A stretch of 64,000 nucleotides of DNA from Bugula neritina (Eukaryota; Bryozoa; Gymnolaemata; Cheilostomatida; Bugulidae), in assembly GCA_964035545.1 (NCBI GenBank), contig OZ037770.1, positions 3,825,662 to 3,889,661 on the forward strand. Direction: 5' to 3'. The notes below the pieces were generated by a model. The model was not told the origin of the DNA. It saw nothing but the letters and a program-made list of their open reading frames with translations, and searched no databases. Each line of letters begins with the position of its first letter. Position 1 is the first letter of the stretch. This document shows positions 9,613-23,100 of the stretch, piece by piece. The position numbers were made by a program, and so were the translations under genes.

Positions 9613-11186
9613 TTAAACATAGAAATGAATAAAATGATATGATGAGAAATAATATTTTAATTTCTTAAATAAAAGTTGAACTAGCCAAAAAGGTATTGTG
9701 ATTTTTAAACTTTTAAAGTTGAAATAGTTTGTGATTTGTAAAGCCACCTGCTTGAAAATGGTGTAGAGATCACGGTGACAGGCATGTTTGTAGATTGAAG
9801 ATACTAGAGCTCTAATCAGAGGAGAGCCATACTCAGGATGTCTCTTTGATGCTAAAATACAATTAAGTGCAACCAAAATCTAGGTCTATAGCCAGACCAA
9901 GTTTAACAGGTTTTAGTTATGGCATAGGCCTATCATATTAAAAATCTCCAAGTTCTGGAACACATTTTACTCTTTTCAGTTTAGAAGTTATTAGAATCAA
10001 AGCCTTTACAAAATGCGGGGATGATACAAAATCGGTAAACCACATCTTATACAAGGTACAACAGCTCAGACAAACTTATAGCCAATCACTGTCTCTTATT
10101 GTACTTACAGCAGATGTTACTCTTCAGAACAAGAAGATTATCAACATCCAGTCTTGCCATACATTCCTCTACTTTATATTCTGGTGGTGAGACAGGTCTG
10201 ATGGGTCTTATTACACTGGGTGTTTCAGGATATACAATATCATCATCAGATTCAGAATGTGTAGAAGAGACAGCTTCAGTTTCTTCTCCTTGAGCTGCTG
10301 CAAGACCTGATCTGTCTGAATTCACCTCAATGTCTGCTGCAAAACACATCTAGTTATCAGGGAAGTAGGATAGATCAAAACATCCATTTTAGCAACAAAG
10401 TCGCCTAACCAATTTTATATGACACATTTCTGAAGGTATTCCATATTTTTTGTAAAAAATCATCTTAATGAAACAAAGAAGTTTTGACTACTGTGTGACC
10501 ACTCAAATAACTGTGTCCGTTTTTATTACAAAACAATATTCACCTTCGCTGCAAGCTTCTATGATGACAACTGTAGGTTTAGGCTTTAAACTTAAAGGAG
10601 CGAGCATATCATAGAAGTCTGTAAGGTTGACCTTCTCAAGGTCAGTTCCATAGATACAGTTATCTTCTCCACCATGAGTCATAATAATCAGTATTTGACA
10701 ACCCAAGCCATTGTTTTTTTCTCCTCTTATCTCAGACTTCACAGCAGACATCATTTCCTACAAATTTGGAAATAACTATAATTATGTTGAATAATTGATA
10801 CAAGGTTATGATAACTAAATAAAAGAAATTTTTCCAACTAGCAAAAAACAATATTTTGACCAGCAATAAACATGATTTGGGTTTTTTATTCAGGCCATAT
10901 TTGAAACATTGATAAACTAAATAGTTAGTGACTGCGTCAATTTTTAAAACAAGTGTCAGGTTTCATATAGATAAACTGATTGAATACTATTGCTTTCAGT
11001 CTAACAATATTATACCTCTGCCTTTAAGTCTGTGTGTGTCTCAACATCAAACTTGAGAGATCTCAACATGACAGACACGTTCTCAACATCAGCATCTGAA
11101 CCTTCCCTGCATAAGTCTGGTCTTTCAACAAAGTTCTTGTTTCTTATTATCAGAGCTTTTCCTCTCTCTCTGGTCATACTGAACAC
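9613..11186 (-). CDS. Caspase (C14) domain exons
   Basis: Four exons: 11186-11016, 10757-10544, 10336-10109, 9851-9613. The first begins VFSMTRERGKALIIRNKNF, the classic caspase start, then REGSDADVENVSVML with the first S1-pocket Arg. The catalytic His is in MTHGGEDNCIYGTD (codon 10676-10674). The catalytic Cys is in IIEACSE (codon 10553-10551). The third exon encodes a Ser/Asp/Pro-rich inter-subunit linker and the start of p10. The last gives SKRHPEYGSPLIRAL (second S1 Arg retained) and DLYTIFKQVALQITNYF. Compared with QACxG, the site reads EACSE, so Gln and Gly are replaced. The last 25 residues do not look like caspase. It could be a separate gene, but the phase-0 link to the linker exon argues against that. 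Confidence 0.85.
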
Positions 11187-14100
11187 CTGCATGGATACAA
11201 TTTTCAGACAATCGCATACAGTAGTGACATACCAGTATGTATGTCTACAGCATATTGTGAAGCACACCAAGAAAAATAATTACAATTATTCTAGAGCACA
11301 AGATGCCATTTGGAGCTTCAAAGTTGGAAGTCTCATAGAAAGCAGTATAACACTCTCTTGCAAAACCAATTTTTTATTTTTATGCCAGGTTTTAAGTTCA
11401 TTACTTTTTAGCTAAGTTGAATAAAAAAATTTTGTTTAAAAGATCCATTGTCAGCTTTACCAACAAAACATTTAAATATTCAATTAAGTGTTAATTGGTA
11501 TTTTGGCACGAGTCATTCAGGATATGATTTAATGAGGTTACAAAATACAGGTTATTACGCTGCATGATTATACTTTATTGAAAATTGCTTCTATTTAACG
11601 TTAAGTTTTTACAAAACAAGCATGTATTTGCAAGGCTGTAAAACTAAATAAGGACAATTTATGGCTATAATAAAATTTGTTTGCATATAACACTTTACTG
11701 GCCTTAAAATAGACCATGGTCTAATTTATGTAAACATAATTTTTAAAACCAAACTATCCGCAAAACATTCACTTAGCATACAGATGCAATTGATTGCAAT
11801 AGAACATTATGGTAAATTCAACTTTTAGCTTAAAGGTCACAAAAGAAATCATACTATAAAATGTTTCTCCACTAGGATTACTCTATGGTCATAGGAGTTA
11901 CTAGGAAATCTCAACCCTTTATCCCAAGCAATTCCTCTGATCTCTAATTACAACTCCTTCAGCCTTCAGGTTCTCTTAGCCTCTGACTTCCCTATAAGGA
12001 GTACTTCTACTGCTACTACTACTCTTCACTAAAGTCAAAGGAGCCCACAAAAAATTGCCCCACCTCCACCGGAATTCAAATCGCAGAAGTCTAGCTTTCA
12101 AGCATGCAAGGCAGGATAAACATCACACCACAAGGACTAATAAGTAATATCCACACAACAGATGCCTCCTAACCATGACAACCAATTGAACCCAAACTAA
12201 TAAAAGCAGAGTGGAAACTATTATGGCTAAACCAGAACCTACAAGTATAGTAAAATGATGGAATTTTAAAATGTGCATGCATTCGGATTAATTGATTTTT
12301 GAATCTAATTGAACAACTGCACGTGACAATCTAGTAAAAGGAGTTTTTGGAAACTGAAATACTCTAATGGGTGGAGAAAGGAGAGCTGCTATAACTTGTG
12401 TTCATCAACTGATAAATTCACCTTTTCAGTGTTTGAAAAGAGTTGTTTTATCCTTGAGTTGGTTGTTGGCTTTAGTTCCAGTTGTACCAACTTCATGTCT
12501 TCTTCATTCTCTTCATCAGGGTACAGATTGTCATCATCTTCAGAGAGATTACTCAGATCTTCATCATTTAACTCATCTACGATCACATGATTGGACAGAT
12601 TATTGCCAAAATTTGAAACCACAAACTGCACATCTTGCCTAGACAGGAGTAGAAGCAATTAATTTTAAAAGTCACAATTAGATATGATTTGTAGGGAAAT
12701 GTAGGGCAACATTTGCAAAGCCTATAATTTTACCAATACTGCTGGTACAAAAAGTAAGTTCTGTCTAAAGATTTTACCATTTGATTTGTTCTGCTCTCTT
12801 CGAAGTTTGAGCTCAGAAAGGAACTTCTTCAAATGAATTGTTTCTGCTTCAGAAAAAGTCTCACCTGAACAATACAGACAGAATTAGTAACATTAAAACT
12901 AGATGAAAGGCATAATTAGAAGAATATGTTATATAATCAAAAGCGTATGTTTCAAGTTTGCACATTTATAAGTTAGACTGAAAGTTTATTAAAGTAACTG
13001 CATGTGTAGTTTGCTAACATCCATCTGTTATTGAAATTCATTAATGTCTAGAAAAAAATATTAGATATGATTTGTTAGTGTAAAAAAAATATTTGAAAAC
13101 AGCTTAGAAAGAAAATCAAAAATGAATCATAATTATGTGTAGACATACATGGATGAATTAAAGCACTGGGTATCGGTTCATCATTACACAATATCTTTGA
13201 AGATCCATGACACTTCTTGACATCTGGTGGCAGTTGGCTTTTTAAAGAACGGAGACACCATTTAGGATGCAGGAACCTTTTAGGGCAAGAAACCCCCAGT
13301 ATGATGCAGTGAGCACAGATGCAGGCAGTAACTGGTCGACTAGCAGTCCAAGTTTCCATGACATGTTTGAGAATGTTGTTTGTGGCTGAAATGAGTTTCT
13401 TCCACATCTTGGAAATGTGAGGAGCATCGGATGAAACATAGAGTAAGACTCTTCTAGAATCATAGTCATGTGTCAGCTGTGTGTATATTTCATCTTGATA
13501 GACATTAGCTCCATTTCTCTTCACCTTCATTGTAGCAAACTCTTTAGAAAACAGTTCTAGCAAACCAACTGTCATTTGATGGTAGACATGCTGCGGCAAA
13601 GCCAGACCCTTGAACTTTACCTCGGTGTGAAGGACCATATCCTCTGGTGAGGTGTATGACACACTGTAATGTTCCTTAGCAAACTGAGGGGTTATAAAGT
13701 AGGGTTCATGGACATCATTTTCCAAAGGGCCATACAACAAACGGAATGTTCTAAGCAAGCAAACAGCAATCTCAACATCATGACAGCTTTTAAATAAAGT
13801 TTCCTTTGCAATCAAATATGTTAGAAGAGATTTCATCATTAAGCCAGTTGTTTTGAAGCAATTTACAGACTCTTCAAATTCTTCTGTTTCAATTCTCAAC
13901 CCTTCTCTGGAAATGCATGGTTGAAACTGGTCAACTCTCCTCTGCCAAATATTTGGATCATGATGATACAAGACACAGAGTAGTTTGGTTACTTCTGTGA
14001 TCTTGTGAAATATGTACGGTTTGAGTGCTTCAATATTCTTATACCACAAGACTTTACCGCAGTCATGCATGTATGTGAGAATAGTATCCAGCTGATCTTG

Positions 14101-17100
14101 CTCCACCTCAAAGCCTTCTTTTGTCAATTCCAACAGAATAAACCTGAAAGAGCTAAATGCTCCGCTTAAAGACAAAACTTTCTCATTCACTTCTTCCCAG
14201 ATCAGTGGCAAAAGCTTAACAAAGTGCTGAATGCTTAGAAGAAGAGAGCTTTTTATTGTTTCAAATTCAGCATACTTGTCTTCTTTTCCAATCTGATAAA
14301 TATCTTCACTAGCAAAAACCTTTCCATTTGATGAGTTGAAATGCTGAATTTTCGAGAAATCTCCATCTGAACTTTTCTCTTCATTAAGAACTTCTTTGCA
14401 AAGCTGTTCAGATATGCTAAGAAAACTTTCTTTAAGCTGTTGAAACTGTTCACTCTGAAACTTATCCTTGTGTGTGAAGACAAGCTTAGGTGGGCCAAGA
14501 GTAGGATGGGCCAGATAGAGGTGAGACATGAAGTCAAAGGCCAACTTTCTGACAGCCTCTTTCTTTGTAAACTCATTTGAAATCTGATCATACTGCTCCA
14601 TGTTGACTACAACTACTGGTACACAATTCTGCCTCAGTGTTAAATGGTATGTGATATGGTAGACCTCCTGGCCTCCCATATCTATGAGACGAAGAATTGT
14701 ACCGTCCACCTCCACCTCTTCCACATTAAACACCTTTGTAGTCTCATCATACTCTGCATTAGGACTTCTGTCAGTCAGAACTCTTTTCCTGTCAGTGTTC
14801 TGTAATGTTCTGATTAGACTGGTCTTACCTGCCATGGTGTTTCCCACCACGACTATTGTAGCAAATGGAAAATTTCTACCAGCACCTTTAGCCAAGTCTG
14901 TGTAGTATTGTCGTACAGCATCTAATCCCCTCTCACAAACTTCTAGTGGAGGAGATGTAAAGGCATAGCAACCCTGTGTTATGAGGAGACTAAGATGTGT
15001 TAGCTGTAGTATCTCAGGATTCAAAGATGTCATGGATCTGTTGTAGGATATATTCAGTATGTACAGATTACTCAATGTACACACTGAAGATGGGAGACTG
15101 GTGAATTTATTCTCTGATATGTTTAGTATCTGTAACTTCTGTAGACTCTGTAACCTAACAATACATTATAGTTCTATGGTCAGCACAAACTAGAGGTAAG
15201 TGTGATCTACTTGTTGTAATAAAGATACAATGATAGTGAAAAATTTATAATAGAACTCAGAATGTAGTATGAAATGGCAGTGAATACAGTGAGCTTATTA
15301 TGTAAAACTCTTATTGTTTAGAGTAGTACAGTAGATAATTGTTATTCTAGAATTTGCCCTTATTGATTTCGTCACAATTGTCAAGTATTATTTTCAAGCT
15401 CTACAATTAATATTTCGAAACATTTACAGCACTACAACTATGAATAATTATTTGGTCAAAAATAATAAATAAGTACCTTATTATTGTCACTTTAGCACAA
15501 TTCCTAACACTACCATAAACAATGCTGTTCTATATAGCATGTAGTTGATTATAACTGCTTACACTGATATTTTATTAGATATGTATTATAATGAAAATTA
15601 CAAAACTAGATAACTAAATTCTGCAGGATATACAGTATCTATAGTATTCATTTGGCAGAAAAACGCCAATTTTTGACTTAGGTTCACAATCCCAGATAAA
15701 GCTTTTTTCTCTCCTGATTATTCAAATATAGGGTCCAAGTAAATGTTTTTAGGTGGGTGTGGACTTTTTATCCTTGAGAATTTTGAGAAATTTAAGATGG
15801 GTGCTAGGCACCAGACGATTCTATATAATTTAAATGTACCTACCCATCGGGGAGCTAAATTTAAGGTTCCAATGATTTGAAATCTTTAGAAATTAAACTG
15901 CCTTTATCACGTTCATTATTAAGTAATAGGCAAATTATACCCAAGAGGAACTAGGCAAAATCTTAATCACTCATTTTTTAAAGTTTAACCTAACCTTACT
16001 GGTCTAAATTTATGAAAATTTACTATATGGGGTGATATTTTTATGCTGATCACAAATATGTCAACCAAATAAAGCTGAAGAAAGTTCTGAAAAGTAAAAA
16101 TACAACGTCTTTGTCATATATGAGCTAAATAGCAATTTATTTCAAATTAGCATGCCTATCAAAAAGGTTTGTTGAGCTGCCAATTTGATAGTTATTTTCA
16201 CTTTTAAAACTTTAGCTTTGTTTTTTAACATTAGAAAATGGGTCAAAAAACCTTGATAAAACAACACTATGGCTTCTTAACATAATTCAATTGCTTTAAT
16301 ATTAACACATCATTTATCTAAATATTGATATTTTTGCTTTCAAAAGCTACTTCTACAATCAGCATATTTGACTTTTTCTCTAAAAAAATTGTAAACAAAT
16401 TTTATGAATGAGAATCTATTTCATGCTGGGGGAAGTAATACATCTATTAGAACAGTGGTTCTTTACATTTTTTGATACCAATCTCTTTTTATAAACATTT
16501 ACTATTATTTTCTCCCCGTTTAATGAGCTATGTTGGGTGCACTGGAACACCAATTGCTGAAACTGATTTAGTAGAAGTAGTTCTTTCTACGTTTGATGGT
16601 CTCCCAAAAATTCCAAAGAGAAAAAATTTCCTCAGAATGTGCTAGGTCTGAGAATATAGATGAAAGAGCTGTGAAGAAGTCAGTTTTTGATGAAAGTGTA
16701 ATCACTAGCATGGAAGACCTTGAAAAGATGTTGACTAATATTTCAGAGAGCTCAAGAACAGCAAAAACTGTGGGTCATGCGCTGTATTATACCAATTTTT
16801 ACCATCAACACTTGCATCATTATAGCTGATGGGGAAGAAGACTGGGCCTCACACCTAGCAAGGGAAAAGGAAATGTACATATCTGCGTAGCATGGAGGTC
16901 ATACCACAAGCTGCAAGGATTGAATTCTCAGCTGGTAACCACACAGTGCATCATAAACACGGCCAGCTGGGCGGCATCTGGTCAGACATGATCATTGAGG
17001 TGACCTTTGTGAGATTTGGTCACAGCAAAGGGAAATCATTGGCATTACTACTAAACCTGAATCTCTCAAGGTGTGGGTGTACAGTACTTCTGCATGCAAC

Positions 17101-20100
17101 AAGATATAGTAAGGGCTCAGTGACATCAAAGATGAGTCTTAAATACATGCTTCCACTACTCATAAAGATGATATGCAATTCAATCTGATTCAAAAGACAG
17201 AGAGTGTGTCAAAAGGAAGATTGAACTCTGCAATGACCCTCTTAAAGAAGGATGCCACCCAGTTGCTCTTGTCAATATTGAAACAGAGAAAGTCATCAGT
17301 TATTTAACAATTATTATTGACAATATTTTCGCTATAGGTAAAGCATTTATGCAAGAATTTAAAGTGAACTGGTCAGAGGGGTTAAATCATTCTTTCTCAT
17401 CTAAAGTTAAAGCAATGATATCATCTCAAAACATATTAAGGTTTCTAATACCACTGTGCATGATACTGAAGTCATATATGCCCGAGCCATTGCACTCAAG
17501 CACACTAAGAATTTGGACGCTGACTCATTAATGGCTCATAAACTTGCAGCATTGCCACCTTCTACATTCAAGGAAGCATGAAAAATAAGAGAAGCTAGGA
17601 CCAAGTCAATTCTCAGAAAATCTGTGAAATTTTGAATTTTCAGAACAATCCGCGACAAAATGATAAGAAAATTTCAACCAAGCTGGAGATTCTCTTATAC
17701 AGAACGGCAATTAAAACTACACTAATGTATGGAAATCAGATATGGCCACTGACTCAATGTCACAAATTCTGAGTGTACATATACCTATAGACTTACCGGG
17801 TTTTTCCTAATGATTATACAGGAATGTTCATAAGTGTTCTAGACTGATCAAAGAGATGGGTCATTGTTCATTGTTGTTGTTTTCATTAGTCATGTTAACT
17901 ACTGCCCAGCAATGTAAACAAGGTGTTGCGCAATAATTGCAAAATAACCATAGAAATTCCAATGTTTTGTTTGTTTTGATTTTCTATCTTAATAGTATTG
18001 GCATGTGGAGAATGTTTTCTACTAGAATTTTCTATACCGGAATGCTTGAGAATGTTCTAGAGTTTTTTTTGTTTACTATAGATACTGAGGCAGTTGTGCT
18101 TACAAATCAGTTCATTTTTATAAGTTCATCTGTGCATATCTTACTGGAGGAATAAAGTCTACTTATATTCACAACTCTATTTACTCTCAACTGGATTAGG
18201 AAGCTGTATGCTAATTGTCTAAACACTTCTGACTGCCAGACTTTTTGAACTCGTCACACTGCTACCAACAGTTTTGTGACACTCAAAGACAAAAAGCAAG
18301 ATAAGTGCAACTGAGATGAGAATGCTTTGACACATTTACAATATAGATTGGGACGAATATGTAACAAACAATAGTATAAGGGAGGAAGCCAAAATAGAAG
18401 CCATCGTAATAGACATGAGGAGGAGACCTCTTCAATGGTATGAAAATGTGTGCATAAGAGATAGGGAAGAAGATAATTTAATGGGGGCTGAAATGAAGAT
18501 ACAGAAAAAGAGAAAAAGAGGGAAGCCAAAGAAAAAGGTTAATGGATACAGTGAAGGATGACATACTGAAATGTGGCCTCCCAGATAAAGATGTTGACCA
18601 CAGAATCAGATGACACTCTCTGATAGCGATTGGTGCCCTGCAAAACCACCACCCATCTTGAACCACGACGTACTAGGTGAGAAAGTCTGAGACAAAACCC
18701 TATAATAGACAATTTGCTGCTTTTCCATGGCCTTTCAGGGTGTGATACAGTAGCGATAATGTAACATGTTGGAAAAAGAGTCATATTAAATGTCTTGGTC
18801 CAAAGAAGATGTGATTTCGTGACATTAGTGCTTCTTTTCAGGATGACTGTTCATACAAGCTATCAGGTTTATGCTATGTTGCTACAATTATGCAAAGTGC
18901 TCTTCCATTACATCTACAAGACAAAAGGCCTTGGAAAACCAAGGTCTGAAATGCTATTTGAGATGTGCCTTTAACTTATGTACTTTGCCTCCTACAGATG
19001 AAGCTATTGGACAATGTCACCAGAGCACACCTTCATATGAAACTGCAGCATTAAACCCCTTAAATAACATTGGTGGACAAAAGAGGATCTAATAGAATCT
19101 CTTTTCCCAAAAGGAATAGGAAATGATGTGCTTACATGCACCAGACAGTATTATGAAGTGGATCATTTTACTTAATTTGGTGTACACTCGATGACTAGTT
19201 TTTGGCAATTTTTTACAATTTAGCTGCTAATGTATATAAATTTTCTGCCTTAAACTAATAAAATTTTAACAAATAAAACTTAAAAATTAAGGCTTTTCAA
19301 TTATGCATGATTTTCAATGTTTTTCCTGATCTATTAGTACATTGAGATATTATATGGACAGTGATGGTTCACAAACATATATTCACCTTGTATGACAATG
19401 ACGCAGCACTTAAACGTTGCAAAACCTTCTCCCAGTCTTTTATTGCTATGTATAGTTAGAATCAGCAAATTCTATTGCCCCATATAGTAAGTTTTCATGA
19501 ATTTTGAGCAAACTTTAAAATGTTTGATCATAATCTGCTGATGTGTACTAAATAAATTAAAATGACCAAAATTAATTGAATACTCCTGTGGAAGCCACCA
19601 ATTATGCAAAACAACAAGATATGGCTGTTCTAGTACATCTATCCCATGCACAGAGTTCTGCCCTTGTGAAGCAATAACAGGAGTGTGCTGCAATGAACTA
19701 GCATTTCTAACATATGTTAATGATGGAAAAAAAGGTGTTCAATATGAACATGAGCGAAAGTTAGTCACATCTGTATGAGTATATATATGTTCTAGTTTAA
19801 CTTTAGCTGAGCAATATCCTTCTGTATCTTTTTCACTTTCTATTCACTCACAATAAGCAATGTTTTTCTTCATATATCTGACCAAATAATTATTTAAAAA
19901 CCTTGTATCACTTCTCTGTACCATATGTGATGTTTTATTGAAGCAATGACGATTTTTAAGCTGGGCAACATGTCTCTTGGCTCTTTTCTTTCATCTTTTT
20001 TTACTGGCAGAGCGCATATTTATTCCAAAATTGCAAATCAATTTGAACCATCAAAAAATTTTGTTTTTGCAACATATAATAATTATTATATACTTTATGC

Positions 20101-23100
20101 CTACAAAATTACGATTTTTTCATAATTGGCGGCCATCTTAGATTTCTCAAAATGCTCAAGGATGGCTGGTTCACACCCACCTGAAAACATTCACTTGGAC
20201 CTTCAAGATAAAAGATCAAGGGAGAAAAAAACTTTATCCGAGATTGCTATATAATACAGTTATAATCAAATTATAATTAGAGAAACAAAGCTATCCTGTA
20301 TAAGTCTGCATGAAGTACTAAAAAAATATGTCGGGGAAAACACACTACTCTGTATCTTTTGCTCTACCATCATAATGTAATTTAACTGTGTAACTATTTT
20401 GCTGAAACAAATGAGTTAACAAATATCTTAAATGGTAAGTCTATAGTGACACACAAACCTCTCAGGTAGATCAGATAATTTACAGTTCCCCATATTCAAC
20501 TCTTTGAGTGATGTGAGTGATGACACAACTTCTGGTACTGTGTTGACAGGATTCCATCCTATGTGTAGTTTCTCTAACTGAGTCAGCTGACATAGACTGT
20601 AATATAAAGTGAATGATGAATGTAGACTGACTTATACATTTTATAATTGCAAAAATTGCTATAACTACCATATAATTATGACGGATACGACAACTACATG
20701 TACCATCACCTTGTTTCTTCACTACACCTTTATTCAACTTATCATGACACTGGACTACTATATAGGTGAAAATATATTAATGTACCATAATGGTATACAA
20801 CTATTTAGGGAGCAGCCGTGGTCTAGGGGTTAGAGCGTTTGCCTAGTAAACACGAAGGTCATGGGTTTGAGCCCAGACAAAGGCCATTAGATGATAAAAG
20901 GAAAAGCATCCAGTCATAATTGCTCCTGTGCCTCATTTAAACAAGTCCTTAGCCCGATTTATACAGGGATAGTGACTATAAATTTGCGTGAGAAAAAAAT
21001 GGTATACAACTATTTAATTATTATACTCAGTAAACACAAGTAAACTAGATATAATGACTTATAATCAATTACACTTTTTAACAGCGTAAGGATATACTAT
21101 AATACAATGATCGACATACCTTAAAACTATGGGGTTTTCACGTACATTATTGCAAACCATTACATACGTCATATATAGATGACTTCAAAAAAATACATTT
21201 TTTATTCTCCCACTTTATGTTGGCACACAATAATGTTAGTTGGTAAGTATATAAAGATGCCAATTATTGAATGTTTTTAAACAACTCATTAACTGTAATT
21301 GTAAAGTTAGCACTGAACATAATTTAATTCAAGCAGTAAAAGTAACATAGTGTAATGAATACGTAATAGTTAATCAAGCATTCAGCGTTGCGTTTAACAT
21401 AACGTTTCACTCAAATAGGCTATCACATCACTTGATTCCCGCCTACGCAGCGACTGCTAGTTGTAAATTCACTAATTAGATTGCAGCACGCCCTCGCCCA
21501 TTGGCTGTGGCTTTAAGCTTTGGCAGCCCGGATGTTTCAGTGCAGACATTGAACCTACAGCTATAGTAGAATAGTAGCTGCTAGCGATGCAATTTCATCA
21601 CATCGATAACAATCAATTTTAAATGATATAATTCATAAAATATAAATTAATTTAAATTGGAATTAACTTAAAGAAGCACGGGTTAGTTTTGTCTTTCAGT
21701 ATTTGTAATAATTTGAGGCTTTCCTTAAGTATTTTTATCTATTTTTAGCTAGATAAGAATAACTATTTGGTTTATTAAACATGTTTATAAGTTTGACAAT
21801 TTTTAGAATGCTAGTGCGGTCAGTGTATGATAGAATGTATGGCTATGTGTTTACTTTTTAATAGATTTCTCATAAAATTACTACTCTAAAGGCAGGCTCT
21901 CTAGTGATTGATCAGTTTGGCACTAGATAGTATAAATATTCTAATTGGCAGTTAAAGCCTTATTTTTACACTTACATGCAGTATTTTAATGCAGCTACTA
22001 ATTCAAGTCAACATTGAATATAAGTTTTAATCCCTGTCTTTGAGCTATACATTCATTTTTACTAATTGTGTCAACATTTGTCTAATTGCAGTTATCACCA
22101 AATGTCATTTTTATTATAGTTTGATATTTTTTAGTAGACCTGTAATACCGTTTCATAGAAACAAACTCACCCTAGCTAGCCACTAAAAGAAGGCAAAAGG
22201 TGATTAATTCAAGATCTGTATACATGTTTGAATATTTTGCAACTTCATGAATAATTTTCTGTTTGTTTTATTTTAAAAACATGTTATAATTGCATATATT
22301 AATAACCTACTTTTACAGTTTTTTACGGCAGTTGGAATAAGTAAAAATAAAATACTAACACCAACACCATGCAGTACAACTCATTTATAGTTAGTGGTGA
22401 TGCTACAGTAAGTGACACAAACCTCTCAGGAAGAGTAGATAATCCACAGCTCATCAGATTCAACTCTTTAAGTGACGTGAGTGATGACACAACTTCTGGT
22501 ACTGTGTAGAGAGGATTATCTTCTATGTCTAGCTTCTCTAACTGAGTCAGCTGGCATAAACTGTAATATAAAGTGAATGATATATATTCAGTGTGCACTA
22601 CCATAATATTTTATATTATATTAACCTATTGTCTTAAACCAGGTAAAATTATATATACACTATATGCAACTTAACTACCAAACAACTTATTGTAGCATAT
22701 AGTACATGTTGCAAAGCATGAAAATGTAGCAGTTTATTATTATAGCATAAAAGTATTCAATTATTGTAGTCATTGAATGCTAAAAAACTACAACTAACTG
22801 CTAACTATTAATTACACTTTCATATCACAAGAATATAATATAATGGCATACTTTAAAATTATGTTATTTTTACAATACTATGAACTATTACATATAATAT
22901 ATTCCTTTAAAAAATGCATTTCATGTTTCTCAATTATATAATGACATACTGTAATACTACTTGGTAAGCATAATATGAAGATGTCAAATATTGAATGCAT
23001 GTTTAAAAAAACAAAAACAATGACACAAACCTCTTAGGTAGATTAGATAATTCACAGCTCCTCATATTCAACTCTTTAAGTGATGTGAGAGATGACACAA

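Larger units (their letters stand above)
15359..20308 (+). mobile_element. Decayed inverted-repeat transposon in intron A
   Basis: Compared with the same intron in modules B and C, about 4.95 kb is extra here, between AGAATTTGCCC and TGCATGAAG. Inside, 15690-15800 and 20130-20245 are inverted copies of one sequence (CAATCnCnGATAAAG, then GGTCCAAGTnAATGTTTTnAGGTGGGTGTG). Between them lie remains of a transposon ORF family and of a LINE. The exact ends and any target duplication could not be fixed. Confidence 0.6.

Noticed and set aside
20808-20885. A functional tRNA gene
   Set aside because: A and B boxes are present, but the arms do not pair, and a target duplication and A-tail mark it as a SINE.
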